Assembly (NCBI RefSeq): GCF_030269365.1
Contig: NZ_BSTF01000003.1
Location: forward strand, 248,001 to 312,000
Direction: 5' to 3'
DNA from: Lentzea sp. NBRC 102530
GTDB taxonomy: Bacteria > Actinomycetota > Actinomycetes > Mycobacteriales > Pseudonocardiaceae
DNA: 64,000 bases
Below the pieces are notes generated by a model, which was not told the DNA's origin, made no database searches, and saw only the letters and a list, made by a program, of their open reading frames with translations. The translations under genes were made by a program, and so were the position numbers. Shown here in pieces: positions 33,144 to 42,231 of the stretch; position 1 is the first letter of the stretch; every line of letters begins with the position of its first letter.

Positions 33144-34154
33144 CTAACGCCTCGGGTAGCGCTTCGGGAGCTTGAACCCGCGGTCCTCCATCACGTCGCG
33201 CAGCCGGTCCGGGTAGTCGGTGATGATCCCGTCCACGCCGTCGTCGATGAGCTTGTGCATCGTCGCCGGGTCGTTGGTGGTCCACGGGACCACCTTGAGA
33301 CCCTGGCGGTGTGCGTCAGCCACCAGCGCGCGGGTCGTGAACGGCACGTAGTCCGGGTCGCCGACCTTGCCGTTCTGCGGGTTGCCGTGCACCGGCGACA
33401 GGGCGGAGGCGCCGAAGGACTTCACGGCTCGCGCGACGCTGCCGCCGAAGTCGGCCAGTTCCAGGCCGCCCGTCCACGGTGAGCCGGGGCGCAGCATCTC
33501 GGGCTGGGTCAGCGCGACGAGCGGGAGGCGCGGTTCGACCTGGCGCATGCGCATCAGGGTGCCCCAGTCGAAGGACTGGACGGTCACGTTCGGCAGGAAG
33601 CCGGAGCGGCGGACCTCCTGGGCGGTGCGCTGCACGAACTGTTCGCGCGGGGCCGTTTCGTGCGGGGCTGCGGCTTCCACCTTGGTCTCGATGTTGAAGC
33701 GGACGCCCCACGCGCGGTGCTTGCGGGCCAGGTCGAAGAGTTCGGCGAGGGTGGGCATGCGGGCGCCGGGCGAGAGTTCCTGGTCCGGGTACTGCGACCA
33801 GCGCGTGCTGCCGCAGTCCAGTGTTCTGACCTGGGCGAACGTCAGGTCCTTCACGTACTTGCCTGCGTACGGGAACTCCGGGTCGCCGGGGAACGCGGGC
33901 GCCGTGTCCAGGCACTTGGAGGGGTTCGTCCTGCGGTCGTGGGTGATGACCTCACGGCCGTCGCGGGTGATCTGGACGTCCAGTTCCAGGGTGGTCACGC
34001 CGAGTTCGAGCGCCTTGCCGAACGCTTTGAGCGTGCTCTCGACCGTCAGGCCGATGCCGCCGCGGTGGGCCTGGAGGTCGAAGTCCCGGTGGTGAGCCTG
34101 AGCGACGCCCGGAACGGCCAAAGCGATCACCAGAGCCCCGATGAGTGTCCGCAT
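33144..34154 (-). CDS. Secreted glycerophosphodiester phosphodiesterase
   Basis: 336-residue exported GDPD: signal peptide MRTLIGALVIALAVPGVAQA, then LQAHRGGIGLTVEST, TLELDVQITRDG, ITHDRRTNPSKC and NIETKVE, the catalytic residues of the family. A C-terminal DGVDGIITDYPDRLRDVM completes the TIM barrel. It probably recovers phosphate or glycerol from teichoic acids or phospholipid headgroups outside the cell. Convergent with the P450; upstream on the same strand is a DUF4328 gene 63 bases away. Confidence 0.94.
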   Translation of the reverse strand: MRTLIGALVIALAVPGVAQAHHRDFDLQAHRGGIGLTVESTLKAFGKALELGVTTLELDVQITRDGREVITHDRRTNPSKCLDTAPAFPGDPEFPYAGKYVKDLTFAQVRTLDCGSTRWSQYPDQELSPGARMPTLAELFDLARKHRAWGVRFNIETKVEAAAPHETAPREQFVQRTAQEVRRSGFLPNVTVQSFDWGTLMRMRQVEPRLPLVALTQPEMLRPGSPWTGGLELADFGGSVARAVKSFGASALSPVHGNPQNGKVGDPDYVPFTTRALVADAHRQGLKVVPWTTNDPATMHKLIDDGVDGIITDYPDRLRDVMEDRGFKLPKRYPRR

Positions 34155-34217
34155 GAACCCAACCTGGCACTCGCGCGGTGGCGCCGGAAGGTCCGCGAGG
34201 GCGAACGCGGGCTGAAC

Positions 34218-35123
34218 TCAGCGGGGCGAACCGGAGGCGCGCACGGCCCGCAGCGGCGGCTCGGGAGCGTCCTTGACCTCGACCACGCGCATCAGCCGGA
34301 CGGACGCGGCGTCCACCGGCAGCAGCAACGTCGTGATGCGGCGGATCACCAGCAGCGACGTCACGGCGAGACCGGCGAGCACCAGGTCGGCGAACGCGTG
34401 CAGCAGGACGCCGTCCGCCCTGGCCTGCGTGCTGTCCCGCGCGCTCCACATCAGCATGATCCAGAAGAGCAGGCCGGCGGCGACCCAGAAGCCCCACCAC
34501 CAGCGCAGCACCTTCGACGGCTGCGGGCGCTGGTCGGCCGGACGGCGGGCCACGGCGTGTTCGAGTTCCGCGAGCACCGAACCGGGCACCACGAGGTTCA
34601 CGCCGGGCACGAGCATCAGCAGCAGGGAGGTGACGCCGGACCGCGACGGCCCGTAGCCCGCGAGGCCCGCGGCCACGTTCCGCGCCCGCCACAACCACAG
34701 CAGGACGGGGACCTGGGCCAGGACCACGACGCACATGTAGAGCACCCCGGACGCGACGACCATGGCGTCCGAGGTGTTCACGACGGTCGGCGACAACGCG
34801 CCGAAACGGCTCTGCGCGACCAGCACGTAGCGCCAGATCTCGGAGCCCGCCGCCCACACGGCGAGGACGGCCAGCACGAACTGGGTGTTCTGCGCGAACC
34901 GGCCCAGCCGCCGGACGTTGTCGACGGAGTTCGCCGTCTCCGAGGCACCCGGCACCGCGGTCGGCCAGCGCCACGCGAGCAGCGGGAAACCCCACCGCGG
35001 CGGGACCGGGTAGGTCGGCGGACCGGCGTAGGACCGCCGCTGCGACCGGCGCGACGGCTGCGGGTACGCACCGGGTGGCGGGGTCGCCACCCAGTCCACG
35101 CGCATCGGCTGCAGCGGCTGCAC
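34218..35123 (-). CDS. DUF4328 membrane protein
   Basis: 301-residue protein with a Pro/Tyr-rich cytosolic N terminus (TPPPGAYPQPSRRSQRRS) and six or so hydrophobic helices. The DUF4328 signature appears as LWLWRARNVAAGLAGYGPSR followed by LVPGVNLVVPGSVLAELEHA. GTG at 35123, two bases after the rhodanese stop, is the likely start; ATG at 35105 is an alternative without a ribosome site. Function unknown. Probably cotranscribed with the rhodanese gene. Confidence 0.85.
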   Translation of the reverse strand: MQPLQPMRVDWVATPPPGAYPQPSRRSQRRSYAGPPTYPVPPRWGFPLLAWRWPTAVPGASETANSVDNVRRLGRFAQNTQFVLAVLAVWAAGSEIWRYVLVAQSRFGALSPTVVNTSDAMVVASGVLYMCVVVLAQVPVLLWLWRARNVAAGLAGYGPSRSGVTSLLLMLVPGVNLVVPGSVLAELEHAVARRPADQRPQPSKVLRWWWGFWVAAGLLFWIMLMWSARDSTQARADGVLLHAFADLVLAGLAVTSLLVIRRITTLLLPVDAASVRLMRVVEVKDAPEPPLRAVRASGSPR

Positions 35124-35125
35124 GA

Positions 35126-35464
35126 TCAGATGACCTGGGGTTCCGCGCCGTCGGTGCCGCCTTCGAGCGGACGGCCGGCGGCCTCCCAGTGCTGCATGCC
35201 GCCCTCGACGTTGACGGCCTCCCAGCCGTTCTCGTTGAGGTACTGGGTCACGCGGGCGGACCGGCCACCGGCGCGGCACACGACGTAGAGCTGCACGTCG
35301 TTCGGCACCTCCTCGAGGCGGGCGCCGATCTCGCTCATCGGGACGTGCACGGCGCCGGGCGCGTGGCCCGCGTCCCACTCGTCCTGCTCACGCACGTCCA
35401 GCAGGACGGCGCCCTCGGGCAGCTCGGCAGGAACGTCGGTGATACCCACGCTTGGAACAGTCAC
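35126..35464 (-). CDS. Single-domain rhodanese
   Basis: 112-residue rhodanese-like sulfurtransferase with LLDVREQDEWDAGHAPGAVH and the active-site loop VCRAGGRSA, Cys63. It moves sulfane sulfur (thiosulfate or persulfide) in the cytosol. GTG start. It lies immediately ahead of the DUF4328 gene, with no sulfur-metabolism genes nearby, so its physiological partner is unknown. Confidence 0.94.
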   Translation of the reverse strand: MTVPSVGITDVPAELPEGAVLLDVREQDEWDAGHAPGAVHVPMSEIGARLEEVPNDVQLYVVCRAGGRSARVTQYLNENGWEAVNVEGGMQHWEAAGRPLEGGTDGAEPQVI

Positions 35465-35524
35465 GCCGTAGATGTTCCCATGCCGGAGGTTGCACGGACG
35501 TGAACCTCCGGCACGGGTCCACCC

Positions 35525-36265
35525 TCAGAGCCCCTCCGCGACGGCGGCTCCGAGCTTCACGAAGTCCGCCTCGGACAGCGGCAGCGACCCGGCCTCCGAC
35601 GCCACGCTGACCTGTTCCAGCTGCAGCGAGCGGCCGTCGGCCCGGAAGACGTACAGGGCCTGTCCCGTCGGGGCGGCGTCGTAGAGCTGGAACACGGTGC
35701 CCTCGGCGTTGGTGGTCCGGCGTGGCGGCGTACACCCGCCGGACGCCCACAGCGCCCGGTCCGCCGCCGCCGACGGGCTGAGACCGTCGAACCGCACCCT
35801 GGAGAACCGCACGGCGCTGGAGGTGCCCACGTCGACCGTGAACACGCGGACGAGGTCGTACCCGATGGGCGTCGAGGTGAGCTTCTCGTTCGGCAGCAAC
35901 GACTGCGTCAGGTCCAGCCACGCGTCCGTCTGCTTCCGGTCCAGCGACTCGCCTCCCCTGCTGAGCACGGGCGGCGGGTTCGGGTTCTCGCTGCACGCCC
36001 GGCTGTCCCGGGGAGGGTCCGGCTGCTGCCCCGGCGCCTGGGTCGCACGAGCCCAGTTCACCGGGTCGGCCGGACCCGCCGACCTGAACGGCAGGCCGAG
36101 CACACCCGCCGCGACCACCGCGACGACGACCAGCACGCTTCCCGCGACACCGGCCCGCCGAACTGCGACCTTGCGCTTGCCGCGCCTGAGCACGTCTTCG
36201 AGCGTGGTGGCGGCTGGTGGCGCGGGCACGTCGAGAGCTCCGCGCAGCTCGTCTTCGATCCTCAT
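35525..36265 (-). CDS. Membrane partner of second SigE-family sigma factor
   Basis: 246-residue single-pass protein: cytosolic N terminus (MRIEDELRGALDVPAPPAAT, then RRGKRKVAVRR), one helix at about residues 38-60, and an extracytoplasmic domain with two Cys regions (SRACSENPN and ASGGCTPPRR). It follows the sigma gene with an ATGA overlap. The outer domain is unlike the YGxLxLGM domain of the other sigma partner at 28294. It probably anchors or modulates the sigma factor, but no known anti-sigma motif is visible. Confidence 0.82.
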   Translation of the reverse strand: MRIEDELRGALDVPAPPAATTLEDVLRRGKRKVAVRRAGVAGSVLVVVAVVAAGVLGLPFRSAGPADPVNWARATQAPGQQPDPPRDSRACSENPNPPPVLSRGGESLDRKQTDAWLDLTQSLLPNEKLTSTPIGYDLVRVFTVDVGTSSAVRFSRVRFDGLSPSAAADRALWASGGCTPPRRTTNAEGTVFQLYDAAPTGQALYVFRADGRSLQLEQVSVASEAGSLPLSEADFVKLGAAVAEGL

Positions 36266-36756
36266 GAGGCACTCTCCGATTCGACCGGGCGGCCGTACGC
36301 CTCGCGGAGCGCCGACAACCCCCTTGCTGACTGGCTCTTCACGTTGCCCTCCGAACAGCCCAGCTCAGCGGCTGCCTGCTCGATGGACAGGTCGTGCACG
36401 TACCGCAGCACGAGCACGGCCCGTTGCTTGGGCGGCACCTGTTGCAACGCCCGGTGCAACTGGGAGTCGGGCTCGCCGAAACCCCCGGCGACACCGCGTT
36501 CCGGCACCTCGGCGACGGGGTCTTCACGTCCGCGCACCCGTCGCTTGGTGTCCAGGAACAGGCGGGTGAGGATCATCCGCACGTACGCCTCGGCACTGTC
36601 GCGCCGCACGCTCGGCCACTTCGCATACGCCTTCACGAAGGCGTTCTGTGCGAGTTCTTCCGCTTCCGACCAGTCGCCGCACAACGCGTACGCCGTGCGC
36701 CTCGCCCAGTCGAACCTGCTCTGGAAGAACTCCGAGAACTCTTCGTCTCGTCGCAC
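36262..36756 (-). CDS. SigE-family ECF sigma factor
   Basis: 164-residue ECF sigma factor: region 2 as RTAYALCGDWSEAEELAQNA then AYVRMILTRLFLDTKRR, region 4 as VPPKQRAVLVLRYVHDLSIE with helix-turn-helix SIEQAAAELGCSEGNVKSQS. The GTG start at 36756 follows GGGGGACCGGA. It is coupled to the membrane partner downstream and shows the same organisation as the pair at 28294-29640, giving two SigE-type systems 7 kb apart. Confidence 0.93.
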   Translation of the reverse strand: MRRDEEFSEFFQSRFDWARRTAYALCGDWSEAEELAQNAFVKAYAKWPSVRRDSAEAYVRMILTRLFLDTKRRVRGREDPVAEVPERGVAGGFGEPDSQLHRALQQVPPKQRAVLVLRYVHDLSIEQAAAELGCSEGNVKSQSARGLSALREAYGRPVESESAS

Positions 36757-36826
36757 TCCGGTCCCCCAAGTTCTTGCCGCGGTCGCGTGCAATACGCCAA
36801 CCGCGAGCTCAGGGTTGCACGACGAC

Positions 36827-36860
36827 GAACGGGCCGCCCCTGGTGAGGGACGGCCCGTTC
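36827..36860 (-). terminator. Hairpin terminator after actP
   Basis: GAACGGGCCGCCCCT (36827-36841), loop GGTG and AGGGACGGCCCGTTC (36846-36860) form a 15-bp stem with one mismatch, 18 bases past the actP stop. No U tract follows, which is common for GC-rich actinobacterial terminators. Confidence 0.75.
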
Positions 36861-36877
36861 GCGGTGCTGCGGGGGAA

Positions 36878-38470
36878 CTAGTGCGCGATGGCCTTCTCGG
36901 CGCCCGCACCCGTGAGGGAGCGGACCTCCATCTCGGCCTGCTTGGCGGGGTCGGCCTTGTCCTTCGAGAGGATCGTGCCGACGTAGCCCAGCAGGAACGC
37001 GACGGGGATCGAGACGATGCCGGGGTTCGACAGCGGGAACAGGTCGAAGTCGGCGTTCTTGAACATCGAGGTCGGCTTGCCGGAGACGGCGGGCGACAGG
37101 ATGATCAGGGTGATCGTCACGATCAGACCGCCGTAGATGCTCCACAGCGCGCCCGAGGTGTTGAACCTCTTCCAGAACAGCGAGTAGAGGATCGTCGGCA
37201 GGTTCGCCGAGGCCGCGACCGCGAAGGCCAGTGCCACGAGGAACGCGATGTTCTGGCCGTTGGCGATGATGCCGCCGCCGATGGACACGAGGCCGATGAC
37301 GATCGCGGTCATGCGAGCGACCTTGACCTCGGAGTCCTTGTCCTCCTCCTGGCCCTTCTTGATGATGTTGGCGTAGATGTCGTGTGCGAACGACGCCGAC
37401 GCCGTGATCGTCAAGCCCGCCACGACCGCGAGGATCGTCGCGAAGGCGACCGCCGCGATCAGGCCGAGCAGGATCGGGCCACCCAGTTCCAGCGCGAGCA
37501 GCGGGGCGGCCGAGTTGGCCTTGCCGGGCGCCGCGTTGATCTTGTCGGGACCGACGAGCGCGCCGGCGCCGTAGCCCAGGACCAGGGTGAACAGGTAGAA
37601 GATGCCGATCAGCCAGATCGCCCAGACGACCGAGCGACGGGCTTCCTTCGCCGTCGGCACGGTGTAGAAGCGCATCAGGATGTGCGGCAGACCCGCGGTG
37701 CCGAGGACCAGGGCGAGGGCCAGCGACAGGAAGTCCAGCTTGCTGGTGCCGGTCGCGCCGTACTGCAGGCCCGGGCCGAGGAGCTTCTCGCCCGCCTTCG
37801 GGGCGGCGTCGACCGCGGCACCGAGCAGGGACGAGAGGTTGAAGCCGTACTTGGCGAGCACCCAGACGGTCATGATGCCCGCACCGGCGATCAGCAGGAC
37901 CGCCTTGATGATCTGCACCCAGGTGGTGCCCTTCATGCCGCCGATGAGGACGTAGGCGATCATCAGGGCGCCAACGACGGCGATGACCAGGGCCTGGCCG
38001 CCGGTGCCGGTGATGCCGAGCAGCAGCGCGACGAGACCGCCGGCACCGGCCATCTGGGCCAGCAGGTAGAAGAACGAGACCGCCATGGTCGACGTGGCGG
38101 CGGCGGCGCGGACCGGACGCTGGCGCATCCGGAAGCTCAGCACGTCGCCCATCGTGTACTTGCCGGTGTTGCGCAGCAGCTCGGCGACCAGCAGCAGCGC
38201 GACGAGCCACGCCACCAGGAAGCCGATCGAGTACAGGAAGCCGTCGTAGCCGTTGAGGGCGATGGCGCCCGCGATGCCGAGGAACGACGCGGCCGACAGG
38301 TAGTCACCGGCGATCGCGATGCCGTTCTGCGGACCGGTGAACGCGCGGCCCGCCGCCAGGTAGTCGGCGGCGGTCTTCGTGTTGCGGCTCGCCCGGATGA
38401 CCACGATCAACGTGGCGATGACGAAGACACCGAAGATGCTGATGTTGAGGATCGGGCTGGACTCGTTCAC
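36878..38470 (-). CDS. actP: Cation/acetate (monocarboxylate) symporter
   Basis: 530-residue sodium:solute symporter (SSS) family member of the ActP/MctC branch, with about 13 helices. Diagnostic stretches are AAGRAFTGPQNGIAIAGDYL, SAASFLGIAGAIALNGYDG and LGTAGLPHILMRFYTVP. It imports acetate, and in relatives also pyruvate or propionate. The GTG start overlaps the DUF485 stop (GTGA), the classical actP-yjcH-like arrangement. Lies in a monocarboxylate locus with LytSR and lutABC, so lactate or pyruvate are also possible substrates. Confidence 0.94.
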   Translation of the reverse strand: MNESSPILNISIFGVFVIATLIVVIRASRNTKTAADYLAAGRAFTGPQNGIAIAGDYLSAASFLGIAGAIALNGYDGFLYSIGFLVAWLVALLLVAELLRNTGKYTMGDVLSFRMRQRPVRAAAATSTMAVSFFYLLAQMAGAGGLVALLLGITGTGGQALVIAVVGALMIAYVLIGGMKGTTWVQIIKAVLLIAGAGIMTVWVLAKYGFNLSSLLGAAVDAAPKAGEKLLGPGLQYGATGTSKLDFLSLALALVLGTAGLPHILMRFYTVPTAKEARRSVVWAIWLIGIFYLFTLVLGYGAGALVGPDKINAAPGKANSAAPLLALELGGPILLGLIAAVAFATILAVVAGLTITASASFAHDIYANIIKKGQEEDKDSEVKVARMTAIVIGLVSIGGGIIANGQNIAFLVALAFAVAASANLPTILYSLFWKRFNTSGALWSIYGGLIVTITLIILSPAVSGKPTSMFKNADFDLFPLSNPGIVSIPVAFLLGYVGTILSKDKADPAKQAEMEVRSLTGAGAEKAIAH

Positions 38471-38817
38471 TTGCCGTCTCCCTCGATCTCGTTGCGGAGC
38501 TTCTCCGCGAGCGGGTCGAGGTTCTTGTTGGCGTGCCGCACGTACAGCGTCGTGATGACGAAGGTCGACACGAACTGCAGCAGGCCGAAGATGAGCCCGA
38601 CGTTGATGTTGCCGATCACCTTGGTGGACATGAAGTCGTGTGCGTAGTCAGCCAGCAGCACGTACAGCAGGTACCAGGCGAGGAACAGTCCGGAGACGGG
38701 GAACACGAACTTGCGCAGTCGTTGCTTCAGCTCGGTGAAGTCAGCGCTCGCTTGGACGTCGGCCCACTTCTGTGCGTCTGGGGCCGACTCAGACGGGGTG
38801 TGTTCAACGCTGCTCAC
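38467..38817 (-). CDS. DUF485 membrane protein (symporter partner)
   Basis: 116-residue DUF485 (YjcH-like) protein with two hydrophobic helices: FPVSGLFLAWYLLYVLLADY and NVGLIFGLLQFVSTFVITTL. These proteins are encoded with ActP-type symporters and are thought to assist them. GTG at 38817 is chosen because GAGGAGG lies eight bases upstream; in-frame codons farther upstream add about 36 residues without a ribosome site. A possible promoter region of 258 bases lies upstream, with an inverted repeat CCGTTCGT...ACGAACGG (about 38939-38983) of unknown meaning. Confidence 0.92.
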   Translation of the reverse strand: MSSVEHTPSESAPDAQKWADVQASADFTELKQRLRKFVFPVSGLFLAWYLLYVLLADYAHDFMSTKVIGNINVGLIFGLLQFVSTFVITTLYVRHANKNLDPLAEKLRNEIEGDGK

Positions 38818-39075
38818 AGGCCCCTCCTCGCGGTACTCGTCGTAGGTGTCAGCAACGTGACGTGCACGTAATGCCTCCAGGTGCGGTCCGTTCTTGGTCA
38901 GGAACCGTATGGAGACTTGAGTCACTCAGGTAAGGCCCCGTTCGTGCCGTTGCGCCCAGCAGTCGGGTGATGCGACGAACGGTCAGTATGCGTAGACGAA
39001 GGGCACTCTGCGTGACCGGAATCACCGTTCACCGATTCGAGTGACCAATTTTCACCCATTTGAAACGGTGGTGAC

Positions 39076-40875
39076 TCACAGTGTTCGTCCAGCTCCCCTG
39101 CGCTTGTCCTCGGCCATCCTGGCCTTCTCCTCGGCGGTCCCGAAGCGGGCGACGTCGCGGTCCCGGATGAAGCCCAGTGGGTCCGGGGCGTGCAGCCGCA
39201 GCAGGATCTGGCTGACGTCCGGCGGCACCCGTCTGCGGGTCGCCTTGCTGACCACGATCATGGTCGCGAACGCGATCGGAACGGTGATCAGCGCAGGTTG
39301 CGTGATGAACGCGGGCGCCCAGCGGCCGGTGTACGAGCTGACGACGCTGACGGCCTGGGCCGCGATGACCATGCCACCGCCGAGCACGAGCCCGCACACC
39401 GCGCCCACCCAGGTGAGTCCCCTCCACCAGATGCCCAGCACGAGGAGCGGGCAGAAGGTCGAGGCCGCCAACGCGAACGACATGGCCACGGTCAGTGACG
39501 CGTCCGAGCGCGGCAACAGCAGAGCGAGCCCGATAGCTACGAGTCCGGTGAACACGGTTGCCCACCGGAAGTCACGAACCTTGCCCGGCATGATGTCCGT
39601 CGACACGACGCCGGCGACCGACACCACGAGTCCCGAACTGGTCGAGAGGAACGCCGCGAACGCACCCGCCGCGACGATCGCGCCGACGATCTGACCGCCG
39701 AGGTTCGGCAGCATCGTCTCCGGCAGCATCAGCACCGCCGCGTCGGTCCGCCCGGTCACCAGCAGCTGCGGCAGGTAGAGCCGCGCCAGCACGCCCAGCA
39801 CCGTCGGGAAGATGTAGAAGAGGCCCAGCAGGTAGAGCACGTGCAACGCCGTGCGCCGGGCCGCCTTGCCGTCCGGGTTGGTGTAGAAGCGGACCAGCAC
39901 GTGCGGCAGGCCCATCGTGCCGAGGAACGTCGCGAAGATCAGCGAGTACGTCCTGATCAGCTCGGAGATGCCGCCGGTCTGCGGGCGCGTCCAGTCGTAG
40001 TTCGACGTCGGCGAGCCCTCGACCACCGGCACCGGGCTGCCCGCGGTGAACTCCATGGTCGTGCCGGGGCTCAGCTCGTAGACGCCGCGACCCCAGAACA
40101 CCGGCCCGTCCGCGTCCCTGCCGTCGATCTGGCCGCGCACCCGCAACGTCAGCGGCTGGTCGACGCGGACCTTCACGACCTGTTCGGCGATGGTGACCGA
40201 CTCGGACTTCGGGAACCGCACCACGCCGTCGTCGCTGATCGGCTGCGTGCCGCGGTCCGGCGCGGCCAGGAACACCACGAACAGCACGAACGTCGGCGCG
40301 GCGATCGCGAAGAGCTTGCCCCAGTACTGGAACGCCTGCACGAGCGTGATCGCGCGCATGCCGCCGCCGAGCACGTTGATCACCACGATGGCCGTCACGA
40401 TCAGGCCGCCGAACCACGCGGGCAGGCCGGTGATCGTGGTCAGCGTGAGACCCGCGGACTGGAGCTGCGGCACCAGGTACAGCACGCCGATGCAGACCAC
40501 GAAGAACGTGCTGAAGTGCCGGACGTTCGCCGATCCCAGCCGGGCCTCGGCGAAGTCGGGCAGCGTGTAGGCGCCGGACCGCCTGAGCGGTGCCGCCACG
40601 AACAGCAGCAGCGCGAGGTAGCCCGCCGTGAAGCCGATCGGGTACCAGAGGGCGTCGACGCCGTCCTTCAGCACGAGCCCGGCGACGCCGAGGAACGACG
40701 CCGCGGACAGGTACTCGCCGGAGATCGCGGCGGCGTTGCGGGTGGCCGGGATCGCGCGGCGCGCCACCAGGAAGTCCGGGGTGGTGTTCGCCTTGCGCGA
40801 CCCGACGTAGCCGAGCAGGAACGTCACGGCCGCAACGGCGACGATGGCGCTGAGGCTCCAGTAGGTGGCGTTCAC
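39076..40875 (-). CDS. Second sodium:solute symporter with periplasmic insert
   Basis: 599-residue SSS-family transporter related to ActP: ARRAIPATRNAAAISGEYLS, SAASFLGVAGLVLKDGVDA and LGTMGLPHVLVRFYTNP. An insert of about 90 residues (residues roughly 205-300, from DRGTQPISDDG to SPTSNYDWTRP) is hydrophilic and beta-rich, placed between helices, probably outside the cell; the ActP at 36878 lacks it. Transcribed after a small membrane gene and the LytTR regulator, so likely the direct target of that regulator. Substrate presumably a monocarboxylate. Confidence 0.93.
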   Translation of the reverse strand: MNATYWSLSAIVAVAAVTFLLGYVGSRKANTTPDFLVARRAIPATRNAAAISGEYLSAASFLGVAGLVLKDGVDALWYPIGFTAGYLALLLFVAAPLRRSGAYTLPDFAEARLGSANVRHFSTFFVVCIGVLYLVPQLQSAGLTLTTITGLPAWFGGLIVTAIVVINVLGGGMRAITLVQAFQYWGKLFAIAAPTFVLFVVFLAAPDRGTQPISDDGVVRFPKSESVTIAEQVVKVRVDQPLTLRVRGQIDGRDADGPVFWGRGVYELSPGTTMEFTAGSPVPVVEGSPTSNYDWTRPQTGGISELIRTYSLIFATFLGTMGLPHVLVRFYTNPDGKAARRTALHVLYLLGLFYIFPTVLGVLARLYLPQLLVTGRTDAAVLMLPETMLPNLGGQIVGAIVAAGAFAAFLSTSSGLVVSVAGVVSTDIMPGKVRDFRWATVFTGLVAIGLALLLPRSDASLTVAMSFALAASTFCPLLVLGIWWRGLTWVGAVCGLVLGGGMVIAAQAVSVVSSYTGRWAPAFITQPALITVPIAFATMIVVSKATRRRVPPDVSQILLRLHAPDPLGFIRDRDVARFGTAEEKARMAEDKRRGAGRTL

Positions 40876-40876
40876 G

Positions 40877-41305
40877 TCAGCGGTCGACCATGTTCACGAA
40901 GTCCCGCTCGTGCCGTTCGGCCTGCCTGCGGAACACCCACCCGACGCCGTAGAGGATCGGGAAGGGCGCGAGACCGAGCACGAGCCACGGGAGGGGGATG
41001 CCGAGGATCTCGAGGTCACCGATGGACGGGACCAGGTAGAACGTGATCGGCAACAGGCACATGCCGATCAGGACCGCGAACGCGAGCCCGAACGCCGACT
41101 TGAGCTGCTGGCGGATGAGGTCGCGCACCAGCTTCTCACCGACGCTGGTCTGCTCCTCCAGCTCGATGATCGTGCGTAACGCCTTGCCGCTCTTCTTCGT
41201 GGAGTCCGCGAGCACGACCCGGCGCCGTCGTGGCCTGCTGCCCTGTTCACCCAGCCAGGCCTCGCGGGCGGGCTGCTCCGGCTTTCCCGCGTCGTGCCTG
41301 CTCAC
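40877..41305 (-). CDS. Two-helix membrane protein, symporter partner
   Basis: 142-residue protein: basic cytosolic N terminus to about residue 70 (RPRRRRVVLADSTKKSGKA), then two helices (SAFGLAFAVLIGMCLLPITF and IPLPWLVLGLAPFPILYGV) and a short charged tail. Position and topology match the DUF485 partner of the other symporter, although the sequence is not clearly DUF485. The start overlaps the LytTR stop (GTGA) and its stop is one base from the symporter start. Confidence 0.85.
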   Translation of the reverse strand: MSRHDAGKPEQPAREAWLGEQGSRPRRRRVVLADSTKKSGKALRTIIELEEQTSVGEKLVRDLIRQQLKSAFGLAFAVLIGMCLLPITFYLVPSIGDLEILGIPLPWLVLGLAPFPILYGVGWVFRRQAERHERDFVNMVDR

Positions 41306-42159
41306 CAGCCGCTCTTCGGCGGTCGCACGATCCGTTCCTTGAGCTCCTTGGTGTGCCTGCGGCTGACCGGGAGCTCCTTGGCCCCGTCCCCGGTGCCGAT
41401 CACGACCGCGTAGCCGTTCGCCGTCATCCGCAGCTCGCTCACCAGCGGCAACGCCACCAGGTACGACCGGTGGATGCGCACGAACCCGGCGTTCGCCCAG
41501 CGCTCTTCGAGCTGCGCCAGCGGGATGCGGACGAGGTGGCTGCCGTCCTGCGTGTGCAGGCGGGCGTAGTCGCCCTGCGCCTCGACGTACCGCACGGACG
41601 CGCGCGGGACGAGCTTGATGGTGCCGCCGAGCTCGACGGGGATGACCTCGTCGTCGGTCGGTTCGGCGGGGTTCTGGGCGGACTGCGCCGCCGGCGTGCT
41701 GGGGGCAGCCGTGCGCCCCACCCGGTCCGCGACCCGCGAGATGGCCTTGAGGACGCGTTCCTCGTTGATCGGCTTGTTGATGAAGTCGAGCGCGCCGACG
41801 TCGAAGGCCGTCACGAGCGCGTCCCGTTCCTCGACACCCGTCACGAACACGAGCGCGGGCGGGTACCGGAACGCGCTGAGCACCCGCGCCAGGTCCATGC
41901 CCGACAGCCCCGGCATGTTGATGTCGGCGAAGACGGCGTCGACCGGCGGCAGGCCTGCCTTGGTCCGAGCCATGACCTCCTGCTCGTAGTCACCCCTCAG
42001 GATGCGCAGTGCCTCGGCGGCGTCGAACGCCGTGAGGACGCGCCGGATGTGAGGGCTGCTCTCGAGCAGGAACTTGATCTCGCTCAGGCCAGGGGCCTCG
42101 TCATCGACTGCGAGGACGAGGAGACCGGCGTTGTCTTGGGTACTCACTGTGTCGGGCAT
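41302..42159 (-). CDS. LytTR-family response regulator
   Basis: 285-residue response regulator: receiver domain at residues 10-130 (LVLAVDDEAPGLSEI, phosphoacceptor Asp79 in AVFADINMPG, INKPINEERVLKA) and a C-terminal LytTR DNA-binding domain (VRYVEAQGDYARLHTQDGSH, WANAGFVRIHRSYLV). First gene of the symporter unit, consistent with direct control of uptake, as in BtsR/BtsT. Its kinase is almost certainly the LytS at 44733, 2.5 kb away. ATG at 42159; GTG at 42171 is the alternative start. Confidence 0.94.
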   Translation of the reverse strand: MPDTVSTQDNAGLLVLAVDDEAPGLSEIKFLLESSPHIRRVLTAFDAAEALRILRGDYEQEVMARTKAGLPPVDAVFADINMPGLSGMDLARVLSAFRYPPALVFVTGVEERDALVTAFDVGALDFINKPINEERVLKAISRVADRVGRTAAPSTPAAQSAQNPAEPTDDEVIPVELGGTIKLVPRASVRYVEAQGDYARLHTQDGSHLVRIPLAQLEERWANAGFVRIHRSYLVALPLVSELRMTANGYAVVIGTGDGAKELPVSRRHTKELKERIVRPPKSGW

Positions 42160-42231
42160 CTTGCCCACCAATGTGCAGCCGTGTCTACGCCGGGGCAGGT
42201 CTCGACACGCCCGGTGAAACCGAACTGATGC

